Positions 34,620 through 44,135 are shown, numbered from the stretch's first letter. The stretch is 64,000 nucleotides of DNA from Acidobacteriota bacterium (GCA_003225005.1 QIAN01000070.1:1-64000), one strand, 5' to 3'. Notes: generated by a model not told the origin, from the sequence alone. Numbers and translations: made by a program.

Positions 34620-37600
34620 GTCAAAGAGGAGTCGCGGGACGCAGATTTTGGTTAACCAGACTGTGTCGTTAGCAGCGTTTGGACACTGGCAAGAGGGGCC
34701 CAAATCTTTAAGGTTCAACCTCGCGATCATGTCTGTCTTCCTCCTGTTCATGTGCCTGCCCGCTCCCTTGAGCCTTGCTCAGACGGCCAACACCGGAGCC
34801 GTGGCCGGGACCATCACCGACTCTTCGGGTGCGGTCGTGGTAGGCGCCGATCTCGCCTTAACCAACAGCGCAACCGGCCAGATACGGCATGTGATCTCCG
34901 GAAATAATGGCGACTATCTGGCGCCACAACTGCCTCCAGGTTCCTACAAGGTGGAAGCTTCCAAGGCCGGATTTAAGGTTGCAAGCTTCCCGAAGATTAC
35001 CGTCAATGTGACCGAAACCCAGAGACTGAACGTCCGTCTCGTGCCTGGCAGCGTCTCCGAGAACGTGACTGTCACAGCCAACGCTGAGTTACTCCAGACC
35101 GAATCGAGCGCGCTGGGTCATGTGCTGAGTGGTGAAGAAATCAGGAGTCTGCCGTTGGCGACGCGCAATTACACCCAGATTCTGGGACTTTCCTCGGGCG
35201 TCAGCGCCGAGGTTTTCAACGCCGGAGAAATTGGCCGTGGAGGCGTAGACGACAACTTTGTCGTGAATGGCAGCACCTCCAGCGATAATAATTTTCAGAT
35301 GAATGGAGTCGAGATCAATGACTTGGAGGGCAGTGGCCACTTCAGTGGCGGCGTGGCCATTCCCAATCCAGATGCGATTCAGGAATTCAAAGTCCAAACC
35401 AGCCAATACGACGCCTCCTATGGGCGCGACGCCGGGTCCAACGTTGATGTGGTTACAAAATCCGGCACCAATTCCGTTCACGGAAGCGTGTGGGAGTTCT
35501 TACGCAATGAGGACCTGAACGCCAACGACTTCTTCCGCGTTCAAACCAAGCAACCCCGTCCGGTGTTGCGCCAGAATCAGTTTGGCTTCACCTTCGGCGG
35601 ACCACTAAAGAGAGACAAGCTGCTGCTCTTCACCTCCTATCAGGGCACGCGTCAGAAGAACGGGGTGGACACCAATTGTTCCAGCAATGTGGTTCTGCCG
35701 CCGATCACGAACGATCGTTCGCCGGCCGCGCTCGCCGCAGCCGTCGGCATTCCCGTTTCGACGATCGTTCCGCAAGCGGTCGCTATCTTCAACTTGAAGC
35801 TGCCCAATGGCCAGTTCCTGGTGCCAACCCCACAGACCCTCAAGACCGATCCGACGACAGGCGCATTGGAGGGATTCTCATCTTTCAGCTCCCCTTGTAC
35901 TTTCAACGAAGACCAGTTCGTATCCAACTTGGATTTCCTGCAATCCCAAAAAAGTAAAATTGACGCGCGTTTCTTTTTCGCCAACAGCCAGCAGGCAATC
36001 ACCCTGCCGGAGTCGCACTTTCTTGGAAACACGCTTCCCGGGTCTCCTCAGAATCAGCCGAACCAGTTCAGAAATCTTTCGCTGACCCACACTTATGTTT
36101 TCAACCCCCGCTGGGTGAACCAGGCGGAGTTTGGCTTCCACCGCACCGATGTCCACATCTCTCAGACGGTGCCACTTAGCTTCTCTGAGGTTGGCATCAC
36201 GGCTGCACCTTTTATCAACAATGTGCCGGATATCAGTATTCAAGGAGGTTTCAATATCGGCGGGAATGGCCAGGGTACGAATACCGAGCAGAACACATTT
36301 GTCTTCCAAGATGGCCTCTCCTGGGTCCACGGCCGCCATTCGCTGAAGTTTGGCGGGGGCATCACTCGCGTCCAGGACAACAGTTCCATTATCTTTGCGG
36401 GATTTCTCGGGTTCCTCAACTACCCGTTGTTCATGGCTGGCCAGCTTCCCTTGTCGGAAGATATAGCCGGGAACCTCGGCAAACATTTTCGTATTTGGGA
36501 TAGCGACCTGTATGCCCAAGATGACTACAAGATCACTTCACGCCTGACTCTGAATCTAGGGTTCCGCTACGAGCGTCTGGGCGATTTCAGCGATGCTGGC
36601 GGGCAGACTTCTACGGTTGACCCCAGCAAGGTGAATCCCAATCCACCGGCGACGGGTACGCTCGCCGGCTTTGTGGTCGCATCCAATTTCCCCGGCGCCG
36701 TCCCGGCCGGCGTTGTGCGCAGTAATAACGACCTTGCCATTAAGGGGAATGGCCAGAATACTTTGAACCCTCGACTAGGGTTTGCCTGGCGCTTTCCCGG
36801 GACCGAACGCTTGGTCTTGCGCGGTGGCTATGGCATTTTCCACCAGCGACTCGATGGCCAGCCCTATTTGCAGCAGCTCACAAACCAGCCTTTCGCCCTG
36901 CTCCAGGTGGCGATCCCCAACCTGACCGGCAGTTTGGGCAATCCCTTTCTGGGGGATCCAGGGAGCTTTCCCAAGTTCATTCCCTACAAGTCAACGCTGG
37001 ATCCGACTATGTTGCAGAGTCTGTTCAATCTTGATCAAAATATCCGGCCTCCGGTTTTCCAGCGTTATAGTTTGAATCTTCAGATCCAAATCGGCAAAGA
37101 CCTCGTCATGGAAGTGGGGTATGCCGGCGCCCGCGGACAGCATCTCATCAGATTACGCTCCTTGAATCAGGCGTTATTCGCAAGCCCCTCCAATCCGATT
37201 AACGGCGCAACCACCAATATGGTCGAAAATATTCAGCAGCGTGCCCCCTTTCAAGGCTTCACCACCACAAACTTTACTTTCGTCGAATCCGAGGGGTCCT
37301 CGTGGTACAACTCCCTGGAAACCAGTCTCAGCAAGCGCTTTAGCAATGGCTTGCAGTTCCTGGTCTCCTACACTTTCGCTCGTGACCTCTCCGATATCAT
37401 TACTGGAACTACCGGAGCGAACGGAGGCAATGTATTAGGAGACCAGAATAGCTTCGGGACAACCTACGGACCTGATGATTTCATTCGCGAGCAGCGGCTG
37501 GTGTTGAGCGGTGTTTATGAGTTTCCTAGCCCCCGGAAGCGCACATCATTCTTGGGCGAATTGATCGGCGGATGGCGAGTTGCGGGCGTAAACATCATCC

Positions 37601-38040
37601 AATCAGGGCACCGCCGCACGGTTACCGACTTTAACGCCACTAATGTTTTTGGCACTAACGGCGACCTTGCTCAGCTGGTTTCCGGGTGCCACGTAAATCT
37701 ATCGAGCGATCTAACCAAACGGCTTGATAGGTCTTTCAACACGAGCTGCTTTACCACTTCCCCTGCGATTGGCGATGGCACCGGCTTCGGCAGCAGCCCT
37801 GTGGGGATTGTCCGCGGGCCAGGCCAGGTCAATACAGATCTTTCGTTGATTAAAGTGTTTCCTGTACGCTGGCCGAACGAGGCAGCCAACGTGGAATTCC
37901 GGACAGATTTCTTTAACGCCTTCAACCATCCGCAGTTCGCGGATCCTGACATCGAATTCACTTCGCCAACACTTGGTCAGATCACGAGCACGATTGTTGC
38001 CCCCAGGGTTGTGCAGTTTGCGCTTAAGGTCAATTTCTGA
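34603..38040 (+). CDS. Oar-type TonB-dependent receptor with carboxypeptidase-regulatory-like domain
   Basis: 1145 aa from an ATG with AGGAGG in place; it begins inside the last codons of the regulator gene. A long N-terminus with a hydrophobic segment (LAIMSVFLLFMCLPAPLSLAQ) is the signal peptide. Residues about 60-140 are the CarboxypepD_reg-like beta domain (GTITDSSGAVVVGA), followed by a plug (VDVVTKSGTNSVHGSVWEFL region) and a 22-strand-type barrel ending in Phe (FALKVNF). These receptors carry large substrates across the outer membrane. Being linked to the peptide-degrading genes, it probably imports peptide or cell-wall fragments. Confidence 0.9.
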   Translation: MNRQVRSKRSRGTQILVNQTVSLAAFGHWQEGPKSLRFNLAIMSVFLLFMCLPAPLSLAQTANTGAVAGTITDSSGAVVVGADLALTNSATGQIRHVISGNNGDYLAPQLPPGSYKVEASKAGFKVASFPKITVNVTETQRLNVRLVPGSVSENVTVTANAELLQTESSALGHVLSGEEIRSLPLATRNYTQILGLSSGVSAEVFNAGEIGRGGVDDNFVVNGSTSSDNNFQMNGVEINDLEGSGHFSGGVAIPNPDAIQEFKVQTSQYDASYGRDAGSNVDVVTKSGTNSVHGSVWEFLRNEDLNANDFFRVQTKQPRPVLRQNQFGFTFGGPLKRDKLLLFTSYQGTRQKNGVDTNCSSNVVLPPITNDRSPAALAAAVGIPVSTIVPQAVAIFNLKLPNGQFLVPTPQTLKTDPTTGALEGFSSFSSPCTFNEDQFVSNLDFLQSQKSKIDARFFFANSQQAITLPESHFLGNTLPGSPQNQPNQFRNLSLTHTYVFNPRWVNQAEFGFHRTDVHISQTVPLSFSEVGITAAPFINNVPDISIQGGFNIGGNGQGTNTEQNTFVFQDGLSWVHGRHSLKFGGGITRVQDNSSIIFAGFLGFLNYPLFMAGQLPLSEDIAGNLGKHFRIWDSDLYAQDDYKITSRLTLNLGFRYERLGDFSDAGGQTSTVDPSKVNPNPPATGTLAGFVVASNFPGAVPAGVVRSNNDLAIKGNGQNTLNPRLGFAWRFPGTERLVLRGGYGIFHQRLDGQPYLQQLTNQPFALLQVAIPNLTGSLGNPFLGDPGSFPKFIPYKSTLDPTMLQSLFNLDQNIRPPVFQRYSLNLQIQIGKDLVMEVGYAGARGQHLIRLRSLNQALFASPSNPINGATTNMVENIQQRAPFQGFTTTNFTFVESEGSSWYNSLETSLSKRFSNGLQFLVSYTFARDLSDIITGTTGANGGNVLGDQNSFGTTYGPDDFIREQRLVLSGVYEFPSPRKRTSFLGELIGGWRVAGVNIIQSGHRRTVTDFNATNVFGTNGDLAQLVSGCHVNLSSDLTKRLDRSFNTSCFTTSPAIGDGTGFGSSPVGIVRGPGQVNTDLSLIKVFPVRWPNEAANVEFRTDFFNAFNHPQFADPDIEFTSPTLGQITSTIVAPRVVQFALKVNF

Positions 38041-38064
38041 CAGGTTGGTCGAGGAACCAGAGAT

Positions 38065-38217
38065 ATGACTTGGAAAATCTCCCTCCCTCGGGGATTCCTC
38101 GGCGTGATATTCACAGTCTTTGCTAGCTCCTGTACGCACGCACAGGTATCTCAGCTCCGGCAATTTGGCCTCGATGCGGGACGCGTCACGAATATCCACT
38201 TCGTGAAGAAAGGGTGA
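38065..38217 (+). pseudogene. Short ORF with signal peptide, probably truncated
   Basis: 50 codons. GAGGAA lies upstream of the ATG. The peptide begins MTWKISLPRGFLGVIFTVFA, a good export signal, then SSCTHAQVSQLRQFGLDAG and a stop after HFVKKG. It looks like the front of an exported protein cut off early. It stands between the receptor and the receptor C-terminal scrap at 38330-38402, so the stretch is likely deletion debris. Confidence 0.4.
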
Positions 38218-38329
38218 CAGATTGTATCTGCGCTGCAGTGGGGCTCGCGAATTAGCTTTTCGACAGGAGTCTGAAGCCGCCCACAAAGTCTTCCAATCTG
38301 AAAAATCCGGCCTAAATGTTGCCTGAACC

Positions 38330-38402
38330 GAACTCACTTCGCAAACCTTCGGTCAGGTCACGAGCACAGTGGTCGCGCCTCGGGTAATAAAGTTTGCGTC
38401 TG
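38330..38402 (+). pseudogene. C-terminal scrap of a second Oar-type receptor
   Basis: The frame reads TELTSQTFGQVTSTVVAP then RVIKFAS, nearly the same as the C-terminus of the intact receptor (FTSPTLGQITSTIVAP then RVVQFALKVNF). The final strand is lost and the frame runs on into the next gene. This shows that a second receptor once preceded the serine hydrolase. Confidence 0.7.
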
Positions 38403-38437
38403 ATGAGAATAGAGCTCTCGAAATTCGCGAATTGCGC

Positions 38438-40045
38438 ATGACGAAGAAGAATCGCCATATGACCGGTCACGTCCTGCGCCGAGTCGCGGTTTTCCTGAGT
38501 CTTTTCTCACCCTGCTCTCTTTCGGCGCAGCCAAGCGCGCCGCCCGCTGATCTCGACAATTACGTCGCTGCCGTATTGAAAACCTTTGAAGTGCCTGGCC
38601 TTTCGATTGCCATCGTCAAAGACGGCCAGGTAATACTGGCCAAAGGTTACGGCGTTAAAAAAATGGGGAATTTGGCGCCAGTTGACGAGCACACCCTTTT
38701 CGGAATCGGATCAAACACCAAGGCCTTCACCTCCGCGCTTCTGGCCTCTTTGGTGGATGAAGGAAAAATTTCCTGGGACGACAAAGTTTACGCGCGTCTC
38801 CCCGGCTTTCAGATGTACGACCCTTACGCATCGCATGAGATGACGATTCGCGATTTGCTGAGCCATAAGAGTGGAATGGGGCTGGGCGAAGGCGATCTGC
38901 TCTTTTGGCCGCACACCACCTATTCGCGGGACGACATCGTATACCGCCTACGGTTCATGAAGCCGCAGAGCAGTTTCAGAAGTCACTACGCGTACGACAA
39001 CCTAATGTATATTGCCGCCGGGCAGATGGTTGCTGCGATCACCGGCAAGCCGTGGGAAGAGAATGTCCGCGAGCGAATTCTTACTCCGTTAGGCATGTCT
39101 TCGACTAACCTCACGAATGCAGCCTGGAAAACAGACGACAACTACGCCTGGCCGCACTCCAAGATGCCAGGCAAAATGCAGCTTATCGATTTCGTGGCTC
39201 TCGATAACGCTGCCCCGGCCGGCTCCATCAATTCGAGCGCGACAGATATGGCTAGATGGCTTCTTTTGCAACTGAATGGGGGCAAATTTCCGGATTCGAA
39301 CAAGCGCCTGTTCAGCGAGAAGCAATCAAAAGAGATGTGGTCACCGCAAACCATTCTGCCCATTGGCGATCCTCCTTCTCCACTTGCCGCTCTCAAACCT
39401 AACTTTGCCGATTACGGACTTGGGTGGGGACTGCGAGACTATCGTGGCCACAAGCTAGTCGGGCACAGCGGCGGGGTTGCTGGGTTCGTCTCCAGAGTAC
39501 AACTGGTTCCGGATGCGAACCTGGGGATTGTGATCCTGACCAACGCCGAGGACGACGGAGCTTACAGCGCTATTGTCTATCACCTCCTCGACCATTATCT
39601 CAACCTCGCTCCCACAGATTGGATAAAAGCGTTTCGCGAGGCCGAACTTGCGGAGGAACGGCAGGCGGCGGAAGTAATAAAGAAACAGTCGGCCTCGCGG
39701 GTGGCCGGTTCCAAACCTCCACTACCGCTCGAAAAGTATGCTGGGACCTATAACGACGCGTGGTACGGGACATCCACCATTCGAATGGAAAATGGCAGAT
39801 TAGTGTTCACTCTCGATCGCACACCTAAGGCGATTGGCGACCTTGAACATTGGCAGTACGATACATTCAAAACCCATTGGCATGATCGCACCATAGAAGA
39901 TGCATTTCTTACGTTTGCGCTAAAGCCCGATGGAAGTATTGACCACTTCACCATGCTACCTGTGTCACCCCTTGCCGATTTCAGCTTCGATTATCAAGAC
40001 CTTTATTTCACTCCAGTTGTTCAGGCTCAGCACGGTGCGGAATGA
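38438..40045 (+). CDS. Secreted class C serine hydrolase
   Basis: 535 aa from the ATG at 38438; another ATG at 38459 is possible and neither has a strong ribosome binding site. The frame extends upstream only into the receptor scrap. The signal peptide is VAVFLSLFSPCSLSAQ. The beta-lactamase-fold site is S-N-T-K in GIGSNTKAFTS, YDN in YAYDNLMY and HSGG in VGHSGGVAGF, followed by a C-terminal domain (LEKYAGTYND). This is the arrangement of periplasmic D-aminopeptidase/esterase-like hydrolases. It is the third intact gene of this family in 20 kb. Confidence 0.9.
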   Translation: MTKKNRHMTGHVLRRVAVFLSLFSPCSLSAQPSAPPADLDNYVAAVLKTFEVPGLSIAIVKDGQVILAKGYGVKKMGNLAPVDEHTLFGIGSNTKAFTSALLASLVDEGKISWDDKVYARLPGFQMYDPYASHEMTIRDLLSHKSGMGLGEGDLLFWPHTTYSRDDIVYRLRFMKPQSSFRSHYAYDNLMYIAAGQMVAAITGKPWEENVRERILTPLGMSSTNLTNAAWKTDDNYAWPHSKMPGKMQLIDFVALDNAAPAGSINSSATDMARWLLLQLNGGKFPDSNKRLFSEKQSKEMWSPQTILPIGDPPSPLAALKPNFADYGLGWGLRDYRGHKLVGHSGGVAGFVSRVQLVPDANLGIVILTNAEDDGAYSAIVYHLLDHYLNLAPTDWIKAFREAELAEERQAAEVIKKQSASRVAGSKPPLPLEKYAGTYNDAWYGTSTIRMENGRLVFTLDRTPKAIGDLEHWQYDTFKTHWHDRTIEDAFLTFALKPDGSIDHFTMLPVSPLADFSFDYQDLYFTPVVQAQHGAE

Positions 40046-40377
40046 CACCTATACAATCGCGATACGGCGCAGCAGGTTCGCGTCCCGGTTCGAGGCGTCG
40101 CGGTTGTCCTCTCTCGGAAGCTGGCGCCCATCCAGCCGAACGCCAGTTGATCAACTCGCGATAATTGTCGATCTGAAGCAAGCTTAGGGATGCACGTCGA
40201 AGGATCGTTCGGTGGCCGGCTGCGGCGTAGGTGGTTACCGGAGCCGCAGCCGAAAAACGGTGAATGTCTGACGCGATTCAAGGTCAACGGGGATGGGGGT
40301 CAGCCCAAAGGGCAATGCCCCAACAAGGGGCCTACCCTATACTCTGAGTCGAATCTTCGACCGACTGGTGGAGTGTT
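40046..40377. other. Intergenic region between convergent genes
   Basis: 332 bases without a supported gene. The only clear structure is the 10-bp-stem palindrome at 40217-40252. Confidence 0.5.
40217..40252. repeat. Perfect 10-bp inverted repeat
   Basis: CGGCTGCGGC and GCCGCAGCCG flank a 16-base spacer; AAAAA follows on the plus strand. It lies between two convergent genes but has no T-run after it for the plus strand. Its arm shares GGCCGGCTGCGG with the hairpin at 10718-10729. Confidence 0.6.
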
Positions 40378-42855
40378 CTACTTTCCAGGTTCCAGCACCA
40401 ACTGATGTGTCTTGGCGGCTTCCACTGCCGGAGGCGTAAATGGAAGGGTGAACGTCGTGCCCTCGTACCATGCCTTCCACTGGTCCATATAATGCGGACT
40501 TAAAAAATCGCCCGTCTGACCGGTTACCACGTTCAAGGTTGATTGGTCGAGGTCGGCGAGGTTTGCCGTAAAGCGCTCGGATGGGCCGTGATGCTTTGTC
40601 ACCGCCTTGACGGTATAGCCGCTGCCGGACTGCTCGCGGACGCCAGGTCCAGTCCAGCTTCGCAAACCAGGTATTCTGCCCAGCAAGGGATGCTGAATCT
40701 CGACTGCATTCAAACTTCCCCAGCGCCACGAGCTCAGGTCTTTCAGAGCCTCCGGCTGGTTGACGGCATCGTCGACTGCAGCCGCCAGAAGCTCCTCATA
40801 GTTCGGATACTTCGCCGGCAGCCATCGCTTGGGCCGATGCAGCATCACATTCTGCAGCCACACCGATCGCATCTCCCAGGAGTAAGTCTGCCAGCTCAAT
40901 GTTTCTTCGTGATTCTTTGGATCCGCGGGCGCAGCTCCCAACCGCGGCTCCAGGAGCAAGCGCGTGAGCGCCGCGCGAGCGCGGTAGGCAATCGCCGGAG
41001 CGGCAGAGGAAGCGAGCATGCGCCCGTCCCAGTTGCGCATGATGTCGGCCGCCTGTTTTGCGCGCGCCGATGGTTGCGCCGCATGGTCCACGGCATTTAC
41101 GAAACGCTCGGCTGAGAATGCCTCACTCTCCGATTGAATGTCGTTCTGTAGCGCGAGCATGTCCGACGCAGAAAACTTCCTGCCAGATTCGAGCACTTGA
41201 TGAATCCGCGCCGTGCGCCAAGGCGCCTCCCACTCGGCGCTAATCGAGTAGGGATATCCATCAGGCGATATGCGTCCGTTCGCGGTCCCGATGATACCCG
41301 ATGGCGGGTTGTAAATGTTTGGCAGTTTCTCGAACGGAATGTAACCTCTCCACTCGTGCGCATCATCTGCCCCACTCACCGGCAAACTGCCGTCGCCGGC
41401 TGCACGGATCGGGATTCGCCCGGTCGCCTGATAGCCGATATTTCCCTCAACGTCTGCGTAGGCGACGTTCTGTCCGGGAGCATCAAGCTGGGAGAGGGCA
41501 TGGCGGAAGCCTTCCCAGTTCTGAGCTGAGTCCACATCGAAAAAGGGCATGCGCAAACCATCGTAGAGAGTCCATCGTAGGGCCAATTGCCTTTTTTCAC
41601 CGGGGACCAATTCCGTGACGATCGGTCCGTGTCGCGAGCTGCGCACATCCAACGCCACGTCTGGCTTGTCCTTGACGTGAATCACCTCAAAGCGATGTTC
41701 GACCCTCTCCAGGCCATAGCGCGTCTGGTAGTGATCAGCGTCGTTGAAATTTTCGATGTAAACGTCTTCCACGGTAGGCCCAAGATTGGTGAAGCCCCAG
41801 GCAATTCTCTGGTTATGGCCCACAATCACGTAAGGCATTCCGGGAAGGGTCACCCCGGCCACGTCAAGGCTGCCCGCCCGAAGGTGGGCTTCATACCAAA
41901 GGTTGGGCATTTGATGGCCCAGATGCATGTCATTCGACAGCAGCGGCTTGCCGGTAACGGTGTGCGCTCCTGAAACCACCCAGTTGTTCGATCCGTTGGT
42001 GGGCGCCGGATCGGGCAATACGGGAGTGCCGGTCGATGGTCTCGCAGAGCGAGTGACCGCGTTGTCGTCTCCCGCGTCGTCATCGCCGTTGTCTTCTTGA
42101 TCCGAGTCGACCGAGTTATTCTGTTGCTCCAAGCTTTCGCGCATGACCGTCGGCGGACGGTCGTGCCAGGAGCGATTCACGTACAGATCAGCGCTGAGTT
42201 CTGGCCCCAGTCTGGCGAGAATCTTCTCCCGCGCAAGAACGTCCTTAAATTGCCCGTGATTCAAATCCTTTACCATCTGGTTAGCGATCACGATCGAATC
42301 CTCGGGCCTCCACCGGCTGGGCGCATATTTCAGGATGCGAAACTCGATCGGCAAACGATCCCGTCGCTCCTGGATATACGCATTCACTCCGCCAGCGTAT
42401 GCTTCGAAATATGAGCGATCCCGCGCCGGCAGTCTCTCCACCGCTTGCTTCGCCGTCGCCCGCAGACCGAGAATGCGTTGTTCGCGATCATGCTGGATCA
42501 AGCCTTCCCCCAATACCTGGGAAAGTTCTCCACCGGCAAAACGTCGCATGGCATCCATCTGCCACAAGCGGTCCTGGGCCGTCACGTACCCTTGGGCAAA
42601 AAATAAGTCTTCGAGGGTCTGGGCTTCGATGGCGGGCACGCCGTGCGTATCGCGCGTTACCGTAACTCGAGCAGTAAGTCCCTCGACTCGGAGGCTTCCG
42701 TCCAATTGCGGAAGGGCAGAGCGGACCACGAAATAGAAATACGTAATGGTGGTTGCAGTGAGGGCGATAACCAGCAGTAAAAGCCGCCCGGCCATCCACA
42801 ATACTCTTGACGTACGTCGACAGGAAGGCGCGGAGGTGGTTGGGGACAAGCTCAT
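40378..42855 (-). CDS. Penicillin acylase family protein
   Basis: 825 aa from the ATG at 42855; upstream codons run into the fur control region and look non-coding. A membrane anchor (MAGRLLLLVIALTATTITYF) leads to an Ntn-hydrolase precursor. The autocatalytic nucleophile is Ser289 in TNGSNNWVVSGAHT, which would become the N-terminus of the beta chain; an acidic spacer (DQEDNGDDDAGDD) lies just before it, as expected of a linker peptide. The family cleaves amide bonds of acylated amines: penicillins, acyl-homoserine lactones, acyl-peptides. Its placement beside the D-amino-acid/peptide locus suggests N-acyl-peptide or AHL hydrolysis. The substrate is open. Confidence 0.9.
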   Translation of the reverse strand: MSLSPTTSAPSCRRTSRVLWMAGRLLLLVIALTATTITYFYFVVRSALPQLDGSLRVEGLTARVTVTRDTHGVPAIEAQTLEDLFFAQGYVTAQDRLWQMDAMRRFAGGELSQVLGEGLIQHDREQRILGLRATAKQAVERLPARDRSYFEAYAGGVNAYIQERRDRLPIEFRILKYAPSRWRPEDSIVIANQMVKDLNHGQFKDVLAREKILARLGPELSADLYVNRSWHDRPPTVMRESLEQQNNSVDSDQEDNGDDDAGDDNAVTRSARPSTGTPVLPDPAPTNGSNNWVVSGAHTVTGKPLLSNDMHLGHQMPNLWYEAHLRAGSLDVAGVTLPGMPYVIVGHNQRIAWGFTNLGPTVEDVYIENFNDADHYQTRYGLERVEHRFEVIHVKDKPDVALDVRSSRHGPIVTELVPGEKRQLALRWTLYDGLRMPFFDVDSAQNWEGFRHALSQLDAPGQNVAYADVEGNIGYQATGRIPIRAAGDGSLPVSGADDAHEWRGYIPFEKLPNIYNPPSGIIGTANGRISPDGYPYSISAEWEAPWRTARIHQVLESGRKFSASDMLALQNDIQSESEAFSAERFVNAVDHAAQPSARAKQAADIMRNWDGRMLASSAAPAIAYRARAALTRLLLEPRLGAAPADPKNHEETLSWQTYSWEMRSVWLQNVMLHRPKRWLPAKYPNYEELLAAAVDDAVNQPEALKDLSSWRWGSLNAVEIQHPLLGRIPGLRSWTGPGVREQSGSGYTVKAVTKHHGPSERFTANLADLDQSTLNVVTGQTGDFLSPHYMDQWKAWYEGTTFTLPFTPPAVEAAKTHQLVLEPGK

Positions 42856-43018
42856 GCGAAGCTTGATTGTATGGTCACTCGGCCTGGTCGCACAAACAGT
42901 TCGAATGCAATCGCGGGTGCGAAATGAGAAAGAAAGCGCTCGCGCAAGATCGCAAGATCCAAGCAGCATTGCGGCTCTTCCCATAGACCCATGGGACGCC
43001 GCGCAACCGCCGGGGCTG

Positions 43019-43041
43019 TTGAAAATGAATTTCATTTTCAA
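43019..43041. promoter_or_regulatory. Fur-box-like perfect palindrome upstream of fur
   Basis: A 23-bp perfect palindrome: arm TTGAAAATGAA, a central T, and the exact complement. Its inner 19 bases match the classic E. coli Fur box at 14 positions. It lies 104 bases before the fur ATG and 164 bases before the penicillin acylase start, so both could be under its control. Confidence 0.75.
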
Positions 43042-43144
43042 GATGCCCGGATGGTATTCTGAATTCGCCGTTGGGACGCGTTTGGAGTCCGCGGCTGACC
43101 ACTTCATGTCACTACCGTTACTCTGCAATTAGCTGCCGCGACCC

Positions 43145-43645
43145 ATGCTACAAAAGCGCGTTGACGATCATCCTTTGATTTCGCGCGAGATGATCCGCGA
43201 AGCGCAAGACATTTTGCATCGTCATCTGAAGCGGGTGGGGCTGAAGCAGACCGGTCAGCGGGATACCATCCTCCGCACGTTTCTGGAGACCCGTGATCAC
43301 CTCTCGACTGACGAACTGCATCGCCGGGTGCAGAAAAAAGATGTGCGCATCGGGTACACCACCGTCTACCGTACGCTGAAACTGCTTGGGGAGTGCGGAT
43401 TGGCCAGCGAAGTTGCCTTCCACGACGGCATCGCACGCTATGAGCACCAGTACAACCGACGCAGCCATCACCACATGGTATGCACCCAATGCGGGAGCTC
43501 GGTCGAATTTTTTTCGCGTGATGTAGGTCAGCTGGAGCAGGAAATCGGGCGCAAATATCGCTACTTAGCCACCCGGCACACGTTTCAGATTTACGGCATC
43601 TGCGAGGACTGCCGCAAAAAAGATGCCGCATTGCAGTTGCGGTGA
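43145..43645 (+). CDS. fur: Fur family metalloregulator
   Basis: 166 aa. The winged helix is in residues 25-95 (LKQTGQRDTILRTFLE, YTTVYRTLKLLGECG). The metal-binding half has RRSHHHMVCTQCGSSVEF and the second zinc pair GICEDCRKKDA. Length and the His-rich motif fit Fur; PerR cannot be ruled out. A Fur-box-like palindrome upstream suggests autoregulation. A zinc-ribbon membrane protein gene follows 28 bases downstream and is probably co-transcribed. Confidence 0.92.
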   Translation: MLQKRVDDHPLISREMIREAQDILHRHLKRVGLKQTGQRDTILRTFLETRDHLSTDELHRRVQKKDVRIGYTTVYRTLKLLGECGLASEVAFHDGIARYEHQYNRRSHHHMVCTQCGSSVEFFSRDVGQLEQEIGRKYRYLATRHTFQIYGICEDCRKKDAALQLR

Positions 43646-43673
43646 GCCTCACATTTCGAGGGAGAAAAGACTG

Positions 43674-44135
43674 ATGTCCATTTCATGCCCGCAATGCGCC
43701 GCTCAAATGCCCGACGAGGCTGTGTTCTGCCCGAGCTGCGGCGGCACCATGCGAGCTCCGGAGAGAGCGCAAAGTAAAGTCGGCGTGTTCAGCGAAAGCA
43801 TCGCCGGTGCGCTTGCCTACTTCACCTTTGTCCCCGCACTCGTCTTTCTGCTTCTTGATCCCTATAAGAAGGACCGATTTGTGCGTTTTCATTCTTTCCA
43901 ATGCATTTTCGTCTGGACCGCTGCTTTTGTCATGGTTGCTCTGCTGAAACTTGTCGCCATCATCCTGTTCATCATTCCGTTCCTGGGCCATCTCCTGGCA
44001 TACCTGATTTCCATGGTGGTCGGTTTCGGTTTCGTCGTGATGGGGGTGGTGTTGGTGGTGAAAGCTCTGCAGGGAGAGATGTTCAAACTGCCTGTCATCG
44101 GAGACATGGCGGAAAAGCAAGCCAACGCCGTGTGA
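43674..44135 (+). CDS. Zinc-ribbon membrane protein (DUF4870-like)
   Basis: 153 aa from an ATG preceded by GGGAG. Two CxxC pairs at the start (CPQCAAQMPDEAVFCPSC) form a zinc ribbon. Then come about three hydrophobic helices (ALAYFTFVPALVFLLL; FVWTAAFVMVALLKLVAI; LISMVVGFGFVVMGVVLVV) separated by DPYKKDRFVRFHSFQ, a motif of DUF4870-type small membrane proteins. The tail MFKLPVIGDMAEKQ is typical. Function unknown; probably an inner-membrane protein made with Fur. Confidence 0.82.
   Translation: MSISCPQCAAQMPDEAVFCPSCGGTMRAPERAQSKVGVFSESIAGALAYFTFVPALVFLLLDPYKKDRFVRFHSFQCIFVWTAAFVMVALLKLVAIILFIIPFLGHLLAYLISMVVGFGFVVMGVVLVVKALQGEMFKLPVIGDMAEKQANAV

Noticed and set aside
35878-36519. Minus-strand ORF of 213 codons inside the receptor gene
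   Set aside because: Shadow of the barrel-coding sequence.
37711-38337. Minus-strand ORF of 208 codons at the receptor end
   Set aside because: Mostly antisense to the TonB receptor; no signature or start site.
40217-40252. Terminator between convergent genes
   Set aside because: Strong stem but no T-run downstream on the plus strand; kept only as an inverted repeat.
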